Positions 35,765 to 46,500 of a DNA stretch of 64,000 bases are shown here, piece after piece (position 1 is the first letter of the stretch; each line of letters starts with the position of its first letter). The DNA is from an uncultured Prevotella sp. (lineage in GTDB: Bacteria; Bacteroidota; Bacteroidia; Bacteroidales; Bacteroidaceae). The translations under genes and the position numbers were made by a program. The DNA lies in assembly GCA_905233555.1 (NCBI GenBank), contig CAJODF010000001.1, positions 1 to 64,000 of the forward strand. Direction: 5' to 3'. A model generated the notes under the pieces. It made no database searches and was not told where the DNA came from. It saw only the letters and a list, made by a program, of their open reading frames with translations.

Positions 35765-37993
35765 GTGAAAAGGAAATTACTATATTTAACAACCATCATT
35801 CTGACGCTCGCAGGCTGCGCCAGCGAGGACTACGTCGGCAATGAGGAACTGCACGAGGTGAATGAAAATGGACGCCCCGTGACGTTCAACCTTATCGCCG
35901 CTCCCAAAACCAGAGCCGTAGGTGGAAGTGCTGCCGCCGATATGCTTAATAGCAGTTTCGTGGTGTATGCACAGAAGAAGTTCACAAGTCCGGCATCGAC
36001 ACAAAAGGTGTTCGACAATTACCTTGTGCAGTATGCCGATAACTCCGCCAGTACCACCACATCCAACTCCGCCGGTTGGGAATACGTAGGTTATTACAAC
36101 CTGCCAGACGGAACAATAACAAACCATGCGGGTATTCCCGCAGCCACCACTGGTCGCGTTGAGCAGTCCATCAAATACTGGGACTTCTCTGCTGACCATT
36201 ACGAATTCCTTGCCTATTCATTAGGTAAGGGCGATAAACCCGAAGATTCTGATAATACTAAATATGCCAATGCAACAGCATTATACTATGACGATAAAAC
36301 ATCTGCCAATGACCCATCTGATGATGATTATACAGGCTACAAATATAAACTCACAGGCAGTGCTGACCAACTTCAGGCCTGCTATATCTCTAACTTGGAG
36401 AAGGTTGCACCGAGTTATTCCAATACTCAGGTGCAGTTGAAGTTCCGCAAGTTAGAGTCGAAAGTAAGGATCGCTCTCTACGAGACCATCCCGGGCTATT
36501 CTGTAAATGACGTGAAGTTCTATGCGACCAGTACGGCTGAGACATCAGGCAATGAAGCCTACCTCTATGGCTCTGCTAACTTTATACACACTGATGGCTC
36601 TTTCACCGTCACCTATGATGACGACCCCAATTCCACAAGCATTAATCCGAGCCTTACGTGGGAAGCAGGCAGTTCCGATGCCCCCGCTGCCAATTTGTCC
36701 TTTGGTAACACGACTGGCGCTGGCTCCACATGGACGGGCTGGGCTTCTAAAGAATACCTTGAAGCCACAGGGAGTTATCTCGGACGTACCTCGAATACTG
36801 CTACGATGTCGGACTATCAATATGTACTCCCGAATCCGTCGAATACGGCCAACCTCAACCTGAAGATTGACTACACCTTGGTGTCACGCGACGGTTACGG
36901 TGAGGAGATTAAGGTGAAAGGCGTCACGGCAGCGGTTCCAGCGACCTATGCCCAGTGGCTGCCCAACTACTCTTATACATACATCTTTAAGATAACAGAC
37001 GAGAATCTCTATCCCATCACCCTCGATGCCATTGTGACCCAGAATGTCGATGGTAAGCAGGAGACAATCACAACGGTATCCGAGCCGAGTATCACGACCT
37101 TCGGTGTAGTGAATAACAAGTACTCCGTTGGCAAGTCTGAGTATGAGGCCGGTGCAGACATCTATGCAACGATCGTAAAGGGTAACGAGGTGATGACGCC
37201 TGTATTATCTGGTGCTGACGCAAATGTGAAGGTCTATAGAGTGGCTTATAAGTCAGGTGCAACAGCCGAGCAGATTGCGGCTAATCCGATCACGGAAACC
37301 AATGTGGCTAATAGCATTGCTATGGAAAATGTTTCCGGTTTGATACAGGCTACCGCTTACACTACGGGAGTCTCTGTGGTGACCTCTGTTCCTGGAGAGA
37401 ATGGCTCTTCCAAGACCATCGATGCCTTGAAGTTGCAGAGTGTTCCTATCGGCTCCTATGCCATCCAGTACAAATATAAGGATGCATCAGATATAGACCA
37501 GTATGTCTATAAGATCGTCAGAGTGCAGCCCTCGATTTCTGTCTATCAGGCACCAAATGGCTTTGATGAAGTAGATGAATATGCGGCAGGAAGTATCTAC
37601 GTATTACTGGATAATGGCTCTACGTCGTTTACGAGCACGCCATCTCAAAACACTTGGCTTTACACTGTATCGATGGATCAAAATGGCAGTTCTTCAGAAG
37701 CACCTGCGGAAATCACCCAGGCAACTGCGGCTGAAGCCGCTACCAACCTCAGTACGGGTGCGGTTGATGACAATGGTTGGAGGATTACGTTCACGAAAGT
37801 TGCAGGAGGCTTCCTTAATGCAAGCACTAGTAGCATACCAGATACAGATATTTCTTTCACTGGAGCCAATAAGGTGGGTGTGTTTACCGGCGCAGCAGGA
37901 ACGACTTATGTATTTGAGTATATCTATACCGATCCTGCGGACAATACGAGCAAGAAATTCTACAGGGTCATCAAAGTAGCCTCTGGTTCTTAA
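35765..37993 (+). CDS. Fimbrillin-family lipoprotein 3
   Basis: A GTG start at 35765 gives the signal MKRKLLYLTTIILTLAGC (Cys18) and 742 residues. The sequence before the GTG (AAGACA) is the same as before the GTG of the giant gene at 40537. Arg50 in APKTRAVGG is the probable protease site, followed by AAADMLNSSFVVYAQ. It shares the fimbrillin blocks NSAGWEYVG, SIKYWDFSADHYEFLAYSLG, ESKVRIALYETIPGYSVND, YLGRTSNTATM and YSYTYIFKITDEN, and ends FYRVIKVASGS. The middle (about residues 420-720) has two or three Ig-like repeats (TVSEPSITTFGV, VRVQPSISVYQA). It is probably an accessory pilin. It is separated from fimbrillin 2 by a terminator and a repeat-rich spacer, so it may be expressed at a different level. 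Confidence 0.83.
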   Translation: MKRKLLYLTTIILTLAGCASEDYVGNEELHEVNENGRPVTFNLIAAPKTRAVGGSAAADMLNSSFVVYAQKKFTSPASTQKVFDNYLVQYADNSASTTTSNSAGWEYVGYYNLPDGTITNHAGIPAATTGRVEQSIKYWDFSADHYEFLAYSLGKGDKPEDSDNTKYANATALYYDDKTSANDPSDDDYTGYKYKLTGSADQLQACYISNLEKVAPSYSNTQVQLKFRKLESKVRIALYETIPGYSVNDVKFYATSTAETSGNEAYLYGSANFIHTDGSFTVTYDDDPNSTSINPSLTWEAGSSDAPAANLSFGNTTGAGSTWTGWASKEYLEATGSYLGRTSNTATMSDYQYVLPNPSNTANLNLKIDYTLVSRDGYGEEIKVKGVTAAVPATYAQWLPNYSYTYIFKITDENLYPITLDAIVTQNVDGKQETITTVSEPSITTFGVVNNKYSVGKSEYEAGADIYATIVKGNEVMTPVLSGADANVKVYRVAYKSGATAEQIAANPITETNVANSIAMENVSGLIQATAYTTGVSVVTSVPGENGSSKTIDALKLQSVPIGSYAIQYKYKDASDIDQYVYKIVRVQPSISVYQAPNGFDEVDEYAAGSIYVLLDNGSTSFTSTPSQNTWLYTVSMDQNGSSSEAPAEITQATAAEAATNLSTGAVDDNGWRITFTKVAGGFLNASTSSIPDTDISFTGANKVGVFTGAAGTTYVFEYIYTDPADNTSKKFYRVIKVASGS

Positions 37994-38013
37994 ATGAATA
38001 ATGTTTGTGTGAG

Positions 38014-39252
38014 ATGAAAAGATGGGAACATACTATAGGAAGTAGGATGTCAGGCCTGATGAGGTCTGCCGGCATCCTGCTGCTGTCGGCTATGTCGGCA
38101 GTAGTCCTCCTGTCGTGTGGCGGCAGCGGTGACGAGCCGGGAGGTGATCCCACGCCCGTGCCCAATGGACCTATGCCCATCTTCTTCTCCGGCAGCCTGG
38201 CCGAAAGCCATAGCGAGAGCCATGCCCGTACCCGTGCCACGACGCAATACTTGAAACTGACGCATGAGACATTCTATGCATGGGCCTATAAGAACCCGAC
38301 ATCCGGCAGTGCCGAAACTGTGATGCAGGATTACACTGTCAACTGGCTGACAGGCTCCGAGGGCACCACCGCCAGCAACTCCAGCGGTTGGGAGTACGTA
38401 AACCAACAGCCTTCCGGAGGCGTGGAGCAGAGCATCAAGTATTGGGACTTCGATGCCGCAGACTACCGTTTCTTCGGTTATGCTGGCCCGAAGACATCGG
38501 ATGAGTACCCGAACTATTCATGTACGATAGGCTCGGATAATGTGGCGATTTCCTTCGGGGTAGATGTCTCTAAGGTGGTTTCCGGCAATCCGCTGAAAGA
38601 CCCCAGTCTGGCCCTAAAGGACGGTGAGACGCCACTTCCCATCTTCTCGAAACTCTGGTACAAGGCGAAGGCATCCCTGCCTGCTCAGAAGAACAATCCA
38701 GTCATTCTGGAGTTCCTCCAGCCTTACAGCAAGGTGCGCTTCATGTTCCGTCAGTCGGAGCCGGAGACCACGAGGTTCATCCTGTCGGAAATACACTTCA
38801 AACCGTCGAGTGGTGCAAAAATCTATACAAAAGGAACCTTTAAGGTGACCTATCCCACGACAGGTGAGGAAACCGCTGAGACGTGGACTATTGAGAATCC
38901 TGATGATGCGACGGCTTTGCCCGATCTGGACAAGTACTACTATGAGGTTGCATCCGGCGAAACAGATCCGGTCAAAATTGCTGGTGAGAAGATGTGGTAC
39001 GTCGTCCTGCCCGCAAAGGACCAGGGTACTTACACCCTCTCACTGAAGGTGAACGGCAAGGAAAAGAATGTCGTTCTGCCCGCCAAGTATATGATTTGGC
39101 TGCCGTGCTACGAATATACCTATATCTTTAAGATTACGGAGAACGGTGGTGTCGAGATTGCTGCCGTGCAGTCGGCCTTCACGCCGTGGGTCACCCACGA
39201 ATATAGTGATAGCGATGAGCATCCTAATATGTATGAGGTTTATAACTGGTGA
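38014..39252 (+). CDS. Fimbrillin-like lipoprotein 4 (minor pilin)
   Basis: The ATG at 38014 gives 412 residues with a long n-region and lipobox (SAMSAVVLLSC, Cys35). A TTG three codons upstream was not used. Arg74 in HARTRATTQY, 39 residues after the Cys, fits the same maturation rule as the other pilins. Shared blocks are SNSSGWEYVN, VEQSIKYWDFDAADYRFFGYAG, YSKVRFMFRQSEPETTRF and LPCYEYTYIFKITENGG. It lacks the C-terminal Ig-like extension of fimbrillins 1-3. It is probably a tip or adaptor subunit. The stop overlaps the next start (TGATG at 39250-39254). Confidence 0.8.
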   Translation: MKRWEHTIGSRMSGLMRSAGILLLSAMSAVVLLSCGGSGDEPGGDPTPVPNGPMPIFFSGSLAESHSESHARTRATTQYLKLTHETFYAWAYKNPTSGSAETVMQDYTVNWLTGSEGTTASNSSGWEYVNQQPSGGVEQSIKYWDFDAADYRFFGYAGPKTSDEYPNYSCTIGSDNVAISFGVDVSKVVSGNPLKDPSLALKDGETPLPIFSKLWYKAKASLPAQKNNPVILEFLQPYSKVRFMFRQSEPETTRFILSEIHFKPSSGAKIYTKGTFKVTYPTTGEETAETWTIENPDDATALPDLDKYYYEVASGETDPVKIAGEKMWYVVLPAKDQGTYTLSLKVNGKEKNVVLPAKYMIWLPCYEYTYIFKITENGGVEIAAVQSAFTPWVTHEYSDSDEHPNMYEVYNW

Positions 39253-40523
39253 TGAGAATAGTGAAAAGTTTTGACTATAGTACGATGAGATGGCTGCTGC
39301 GCCTGATGATGGTTGCAGCAGTGATGTGGGTGGTATCCTGTTCCGAAGATTCGGAGCGGGACGAGCATCGCGAGCCTGCTGTCGCCATCGAATTGATCCC
39401 CGGTTTCCCAGCCTATGGTGAGGAGTGGCCCGCCTCGGCAGCCGCCACCCGTGCCGATGATCCGGTAACTTGGAGTCCGGGAACGACGCCGGCCGGTTAC
39501 TATCTCTATAGCGATTCACGTATCAATGGCCTGTTTGTGAAGCAGAAAGACCTGACCAACAACTCCATCGGTATCTTCTTCACCAAGGATGACGGCATTC
39601 CTGAGGTGATGCAGGGCTATTTCTCCTGTCAGGACCCGTTAGGTGTGACACCGACAGACCAGGCCTGGCGTTCGAGTGTGGAAATCAAGACTATTGGCAC
39701 CTATCAACTCTACGGTTATATCCCGCTTGAGGAGGCCACAGCCACTATTTCGAAAAACCCAACCTATGCCGATGGTGCCGTACTGACTCTGAGGGGTCTC
39801 AAGGCTGTGACGACGTCTGATGTCTGTGTGGTAGTAGGTGCCAAGGAGGGCGTGAGCGCGACGCAGGTCGCATACCCGGGCATCAGAACCGGTCAATTTG
39901 ATTATGTGGCACAGAGCACGGATGCGAATAATTTCGTGTATCTGCTCTTCGACCATATCTACTCCGCCATGCGCTTCCGCTTTACCGTTGCTGAAAGGTA
40001 CGACGAAGTGCGTACCATCAAACTCCGCAAAGTGGTTATCAAGGGTACTGAGGATGGGTTAATGGCCAACTACAATGCGGTCGTTACCCTCAGTAAAAGG
40101 ACGAATGGCCAATCCCCCATCACAGACATCTCCTTTAATTCCGACGATTATACGACGCCTGCGACCTGGGAGGAACTTTATAGTTGGAACGAAAAACCGA
40201 TAGAGGAAAGCGGGAGCAATGAGGTGATACTGAAGTATGGTGAATTGACACATTTAATGGGTAGATTCATGCCCGGGTGGAGTACGCACTACACCTCTAA
40301 CTTCACACTCCAAAGCACCTACGATGTCTATGACAAGCAGGGCAACCTCGTCCGCAAGAACTGTGTTGCCGAAAATAAGATTAATCTCACCAGTCTCTTT
40401 AAGACTTCGGTTATAGAGAGAGGCCACATGTATTCGCTCACCTTGCTGGTGGAGCCCACCTACCTCTATATGCTCTCCGAGCCGGACTTGGACAATCCGA
40501 CGGTGAAGTTGAAAAAGGAATAA
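39252..40523 (+). CDS. Fimbrillin-like lipoprotein 5 (minor pilin)
   Basis: The ATG at 39252 overlaps the previous stop and gives 423 residues with a lipoprotein signal ending in VAAVMWVVSC (Cys30). Arg67 in AAATRADDPVTW, 37 residues after the Cys, is the expected cleavage site. It is the most divergent of the five, but it keeps the pilin pattern: YQLYGYIPLE, NFVYLLFDHIYSAMRFRF, EVRTIKLRKVVIKG and the late HMYSLTLLVEPTYLYML. This resembles Mfa1/Mfa-like and FimC/FimD-type accessory pilins. It stands directly before the two giant genes, 13 bases from the first, so it may couple them to the pilus. Confidence 0.75.
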   Translation: MRIVKSFDYSTMRWLLRLMMVAAVMWVVSCSEDSERDEHREPAVAIELIPGFPAYGEEWPASAAATRADDPVTWSPGTTPAGYYLYSDSRINGLFVKQKDLTNNSIGIFFTKDDGIPEVMQGYFSCQDPLGVTPTDQAWRSSVEIKTIGTYQLYGYIPLEEATATISKNPTYADGAVLTLRGLKAVTTSDVCVVVGAKEGVSATQVAYPGIRTGQFDYVAQSTDANNFVYLLFDHIYSAMRFRFTVAERYDEVRTIKLRKVVIKGTEDGLMANYNAVVTLSKRTNGQSPITDISFNSDDYTTPATWEELYSWNEKPIEESGSNEVILKYGELTHLMGRFMPGWSTHYTSNFTLQSTYDVYDKQGNLVRKNCVAENKINLTSLFKTSVIERGHMYSLTLLVEPTYLYMLSEPDLDNPTVKLKKE

Positions 40524-40536
40524 TGAATAGAAGACA

Positions 40537-43500
40537 GTGAAGACGAAATATATCATAATAAGCGCATTGATGTTCCTGGCTGCTACGGTGGCACAGGCGC
40601 AGGTTGCTGAGGATAAACCGGTCATCAATATTCAGGGCAAGGTGTTTGGCGGTGCCCGTCAGGCTGATGTCGAGGGACATACCTTCGTCTCCATCGCTGC
40701 CGAGAACTTTGATGTTGTCATTGATGAAGTCTTTGGCGGCAATGATATCTCTGGATCGATAGGCTCTGGAACGTCTGTTCAAACTGCTCCACCAGCTGCT
40801 CCACCAGAAATGTCTGGAGCACCGGATATTAGTGACGACTGCAATGTCTATATCTCTACCAATAAGGAGGCAACGGGCAAGCACCTCTTCATCGGCCAAC
40901 TCTTCGGTGGCGGTAATGGCGACTATACATATACGAATGCAGAAGGTGTTGACCTTACAGACGGGACGGATAGTGAAGGTCATACCATTTATAAGGTCAT
41001 GGATGGTGACACCAAGGTTGCCACCAGCATAAAGAAATTCACTAAGCCCGAACTCAGCAAAGTCTATCTTTCGCTGAAAGGAGGCACCTTCGGCTATGTC
41101 TATGGTGGTGGTAATGCTGCTACGGTGGTGAATCAGACAGATATCTATATCAACAATAAAAGTGAAATCACCAAGAAAAAAGGTACCAAAGACAGCGAAA
41201 ACAACGATATAGGCTTTGAGTATCTGACTTCAACCGACATAACGAGGATGGGCATCACATCCGACTATAACGACACTTACCAGTTCTCACGTGTCTTTGG
41301 CGGTAACAACAAGGCCGCCATGGCCGCTCAGCCCACATGGCATCTCGTTGAAGGCAGTATTGAGAACCTCTATGGTGGTGGCAATGCAGGCGATATGACC
41401 CGTACCCAGGGTATCTCGTTGAATATTGACGGCGCAGATATGAGGGTCCATAATGTCTATGGCGGATGCCGTAAGGCCGATGTCCACCACACAGCCTCCG
41501 TGGGCATCTATAACGGTAATATTGACTATGTCTATGGCGGTAACGATATCTCGGGTACCGTCAGACAAGGCACGAGTGTCGTGATTAAGAGTACCATCAA
41601 CCATGATGTCTATGGCGGCAGCAATGGTTCTTATCTATACACAAACAGCGATGCAAGCAGCGACCTCTATTTCCAGATTCCAACGGGGATGAATGCTGCA
41701 GAGGCGCTGACAAATCACCGTCCGAATGTGCCGAGTACGTCCGTTTTGTTACAAGGTACGGCAGAGCATCCCGTGAGCATCGGCGGTGCCGTCTATTGCG
41801 GTGGTAACAGTGCGACGCTGAAGACGAACTCAGAATTTACCGGAACGCCTAGTGCGACGCTGACCCTTGGTTCCTATGTCAAGGCCTGTCAAGTCTTTAT
41901 GGGCTGTAACGGTGAGGATATGGTTAAACCGGAGGCACTCACTCACTTTAGTAGCGCTCTCGACCTGAAAACACCGGCTAATATGGCCAAATACATGGAG
42001 GGCGTGGAGATGCAGATAAAGCCTAGCGTTAACTTTGCCAATCCGTATAGTGCCGAGGGCGTTGTTGATAGAGCGTCCAATGCCCATATCGGGGAATTCT
42101 ACTGTGGCGGTAACGTGGGTAGTGTCTTCGTGAAGGGTAAGAATGAATTCCACTTTTCGAAGAATGTCTTTATTCATGAGAAATTGGTTGGCGGCTGTAA
42201 TAATGCATACGTGGCAGCGGTTAGTGAACGTAATGCAGAATATAAGGGTGGCATGATTGAAGGTAAGACTGTTGACGGAGCCATTGATCAGGCATCCAAA
42301 GCCTCTCCCAAGGTGCAGTTGAATCTTACGGGCTTGCGCCTGGAACCACGTAAGATGGTGTTCGACGAGAACACAAGAGCATGTAAGTACGAATATTCGT
42401 GGACAGAGGGTACTGGGGGGAGTGCCGTGACGCAAACCAGCGAATGGTTCTTGACCAACGAGGATAATGATCCTACTACTAAAGACAACCTGCTGAAATG
42501 GGGTAATGTCTATGGCGGCTGTTTCAACACGGGCTATGTGATGGGTGACGTGGTGATAAACATCTCCTCCAGGACCTCCGAACCGACAGACATCTTCAGA
42601 CAGTCTGGTACTAATAATAAAAACGATGCAGGTTGGAACACGGGTATCTGGGAATCGGTTCAGGGCCAGGACGTGTTCTGTAAGACGCTGACCATCTTCG
42701 GTGGCGGCTATGGTGAACATTCGGTTATTGAAGGTAATACCCAAGTAAATATTAATTCTGGAGGTGTTGCCTTCCAGGTGTTTGGCGGTGGCGAGAAAGG
42801 CCCTGTCAACGGTAATACAGAAATCAATCTCTACACAGGCGGAGAGTGCCGTGAGATCTATGGTGGCGGTTTTGAGGGTGATGTCAATGGACATACGACG
42901 GTCAACCTTATTGGTGGTAAGTTCTACGATGCCTTCGGAGGTGCTTGTAATGCCGATGTCCGTGACTATACGGAGGTCTATATAGGTCGCAGTAGGGCTG
43001 TTGACGGCACTGGCAGACCCTTGCTGACCGGTTACCCGGAGGGTGCCAACATCTATGGCGGCAACGACTTCGGTGGTGAGGTCAAAGGAATTGGAACGGG
43101 AACGGAAATGGAACCGGACACGGAAATTGGAAAACATAAGCAGTCGGCCTATGAATTCAACGCAACTACCAGACAAAAGGATGTTACCACCATCGAGACG
43201 AACGCATACGTGGAGTATTATCATGGCAAGGTAGATAGTATTGCCGGTGGTAACTATGGTAACTATGAATACGAGACATATTACAATAGGAAAAAAGGTA
43301 CCAATGGCGTAGATGACCCAGGAGGCGTCGCAGCACAACTACATGCAAAAGATCCTGATACTTATGGTGCTACTTTTGAGTTCAAAAAGCCTAAGGTTGG
43401 TTCATCTTTCCTGAATATCCAGACACCGCAAATCAGCGCTAACGACAGAGTGCTCTATTTCCTTGGTGGCAGTGAGGGCGCATCCGATGAGGCAGACAAC

Positions 43501-46500
43501 GATGAGATGCAGAGCAATAGTTATGTGCTTGTGGAAGCCCCGGGATTGAATATGCCGGAAGATCTTGCTAATAACTATCATGGCGCAAATGTCTATGGTG
43601 CCGGAGCCCATGCCGGACTGAAAGGCGGTACAACCCAGGTATGGTTGTTGAAGGGTCATGTGAAGAATGTTTTCGGTGCCAGCCTAAATGAGGGATGCAC
43701 CGAGAACGCCCATGTCTATGTGCCTGTCGGCTCCACCATCCATGCCAATGCCATCTTCGGCGGTGCTGACGGCAGCATTGTCAAGGAGCATTTCGAAAGC
43801 AATGCTGATTATAATGACCGTCTGAGTGAGTTTAATTCCAATATCAACAAGATTCCCTGCGATGCCACAAATGCTTTTGTGGAGTTTGCGAGCAATCAGG
43901 CCATCATCGACGATGCCATTTATGGCGGTAACAACTTCCAGCGCCGTACGGTGAATAGCACCGTCAACATCAGTGCTCCGGTGAAGAACAAGGACATTGT
44001 CGCGGAAGAGCTTACAGACCTGTGCGATGTCTATGGTGCCGGCTATGGTGGATTCACGTGGGCTACCTGTACTAAGGTCAATTTGCTCTCCGGTGCCCAG
44101 GTGCTGGACCTTTACGGCGGAGGCCGCGATGGTAAGGTCTTTGAGACGAGCAGTGAGTATCATCGCATGATGGTGAATCATACAGAAACGTTTTGGGATG
44201 GAAATACCGATCCGCGTCAATATGAAAAGTATGATGGAAAAAATCCTGTCCACTCTGAAACGGGTTGGGCAGCAGAAGGAAAATTTAACACCAACGTCGT
44301 TATCAATCAAGGTGCTATAGTCGTAGGTAATGCCTTTGCCGCAGGCAAGGGCGCAGATGCGAATGTCTCAGGCTCTTCGGGTCTGACCTTAAATGGCGGT
44401 ACAGTAATAAATAACATCTATGGCGGTGGCGAGGAGGCTCCCGTCCGTGACCGGTATAAAGTGGGACATGACCCGCAAACGATAGGTGATAATACTATCC
44501 CAGGGATCACGTGCTCGACAAACGTCAAGATATTAGGCGGTAGAGTCACTGAGGTCTATGGTGGTGGTCTCGACGGTGACGTGGGGCGTGGCGATGTGGC
44601 CAATAAGGATGTGTCAGGCTTTACCAATATCACTATCGGCAAACTCCATCAGGCCGATCCCACCTTCTACAACGGTGATCCTACGGTGGAGCGCAGTCTC
44701 TATGGCGGCGGCTATCGCGGCAAGGTCTATGGTACGGCTACTACCCAAATGAACAATGGCCACATCGGCTATAAGTATGTGGAGACAACCAATTCGGAAA
44801 CGAGTGAGGTGACAGGCAGTTACGTGGAGAACCTGGACTACGACAACGATACCCGTAAGTTGTTGAAACAGAATGGTAACCTTTTCGGTGCCGGCTATGG
44901 TGAGGGTGCCACTGTTGACTACACCGTGGTGAAGATGTATGACGGCGTGATCCGAAACAGCCTCTATGGTGGCGGTGAGATCTCGGCCGTGGGTCGCGGT
45001 GTGAAATACAACACCACAACGGGAAAATATGACATTTTGGATAACGATGAAGACGATTTCCATGCCGGTGGTACGCAAGTGACGATGTATGGCGGTCTGG
45101 TGCAGCATAATGTCTTTGGTGGTGGACGTGGTTATGCCATTGATGCCTATGGTAACACGACGTCGGGTGAGATTGGCTATTCCGACGGATATACCTTTGG
45201 TAGCACCGATGTGAAAATCCATGGCGGCACCATCGGTACCGTTAATGCGGTGGCAGAAGGCGACGGTAACGTCTTCGGCGGTGGTAACATCGGTCATGTC
45301 TATACAGGTAAAGGCCGGAAGGGTTTAGATGGCCCCAACGGTGAAGATAATTTATACTATCGTGATCCCGATGTTACCAGCACATCTGGTGATGATGGCT
45401 TTAATTTAAAGACAAAAGACTGCTGTGTTATCATTTCACCTTATTGTAAAGTCAAAAGTGCTGCTCAGGAATCCCTTGTTAAACTGTTGAAGGATATCAC
45501 AAAAACAGGAGAAGGAGAACCTACAACGTTGTACACTGCCGGTACAATTATAACTTCTGTACAATTGGCTGCACTGGAAGCCGACGCAGATGTATCTATC
45601 GGTACATCCGACTATGTTAATGTCACAATGATCAACGGTGAATACTTTGATACGGAAGGTCCGAATGCTTATGTCAGTACCGACAAACTTAATCTGCTTA
45701 CAGCTAACAGTGCCGATTGGGACAAACTTGAAAGAGAGGGTATCAAGATTGGCAATGCTGTGTTTGCCGGTGGTAACGTGTCGCGAGGCTCTGATAAGAT
45801 CTATGCCAACACCGTCACTGTACACGGCAATGCCGTTGCTTCGGTGGAAGATGTCTTTGCCAAGGACCTCATCACCCTCGGTGAGGATGGTATCGGCGGT
45901 CTCTATGGCGACGGTAACTTGACCTTGGTGGATGGTTATCGCGGTCTGAACATCACCAACTACGGCACAGACTACTACAACCTCAGTGACGCCATTGACT
46001 ACGACAAGTATCTGGAGATGACCGACCGTGAGCGTGCATACTTTGAACTGGAGTATGAGGCTAAAGAAGCGCATACTTATGAATACTGGGAGTGTAAGCA
46101 CACCCATACTTACCGAATGCCGGATGGTAATGGAGGTTATAAGGAGATATCATTCAAACACGGACAGAAACTGCCTGCATCTGAAACTACTCCTACTGTG
46201 GTAAGTGGGGAAGCAATCTCGTACGGTTCTCTGGACTATAACCGTGATGATGCTGTCAGTGTTAACGAATTGACTGAAGCAATGAAGGCGAAATCCTATT
46301 GGTGGAAACCTACGAAGCAATCTACTTCTTATACTGATAAGGAAACCATCAAGGAAGACAAATATAACCTGATGGATGATCACGAAAAGCAAAATTGGGA
46401 GCGCAAGGGCTTCTGCCGACTCTATGCCGGACGAATGATCAACACCATTCAGCGTGCTGACTTCTGCGGCGTCTTCGGCAGCCGCGTGGTGATGCGTGGC

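Noticed and set aside
35287-35792. Small - strand coding regions in the fimbrillin spacer
   Set aside because: They follow the tandem repeats (YTQTIVRLY-type peptides are just translated repeat units), have no domain and no start signal.
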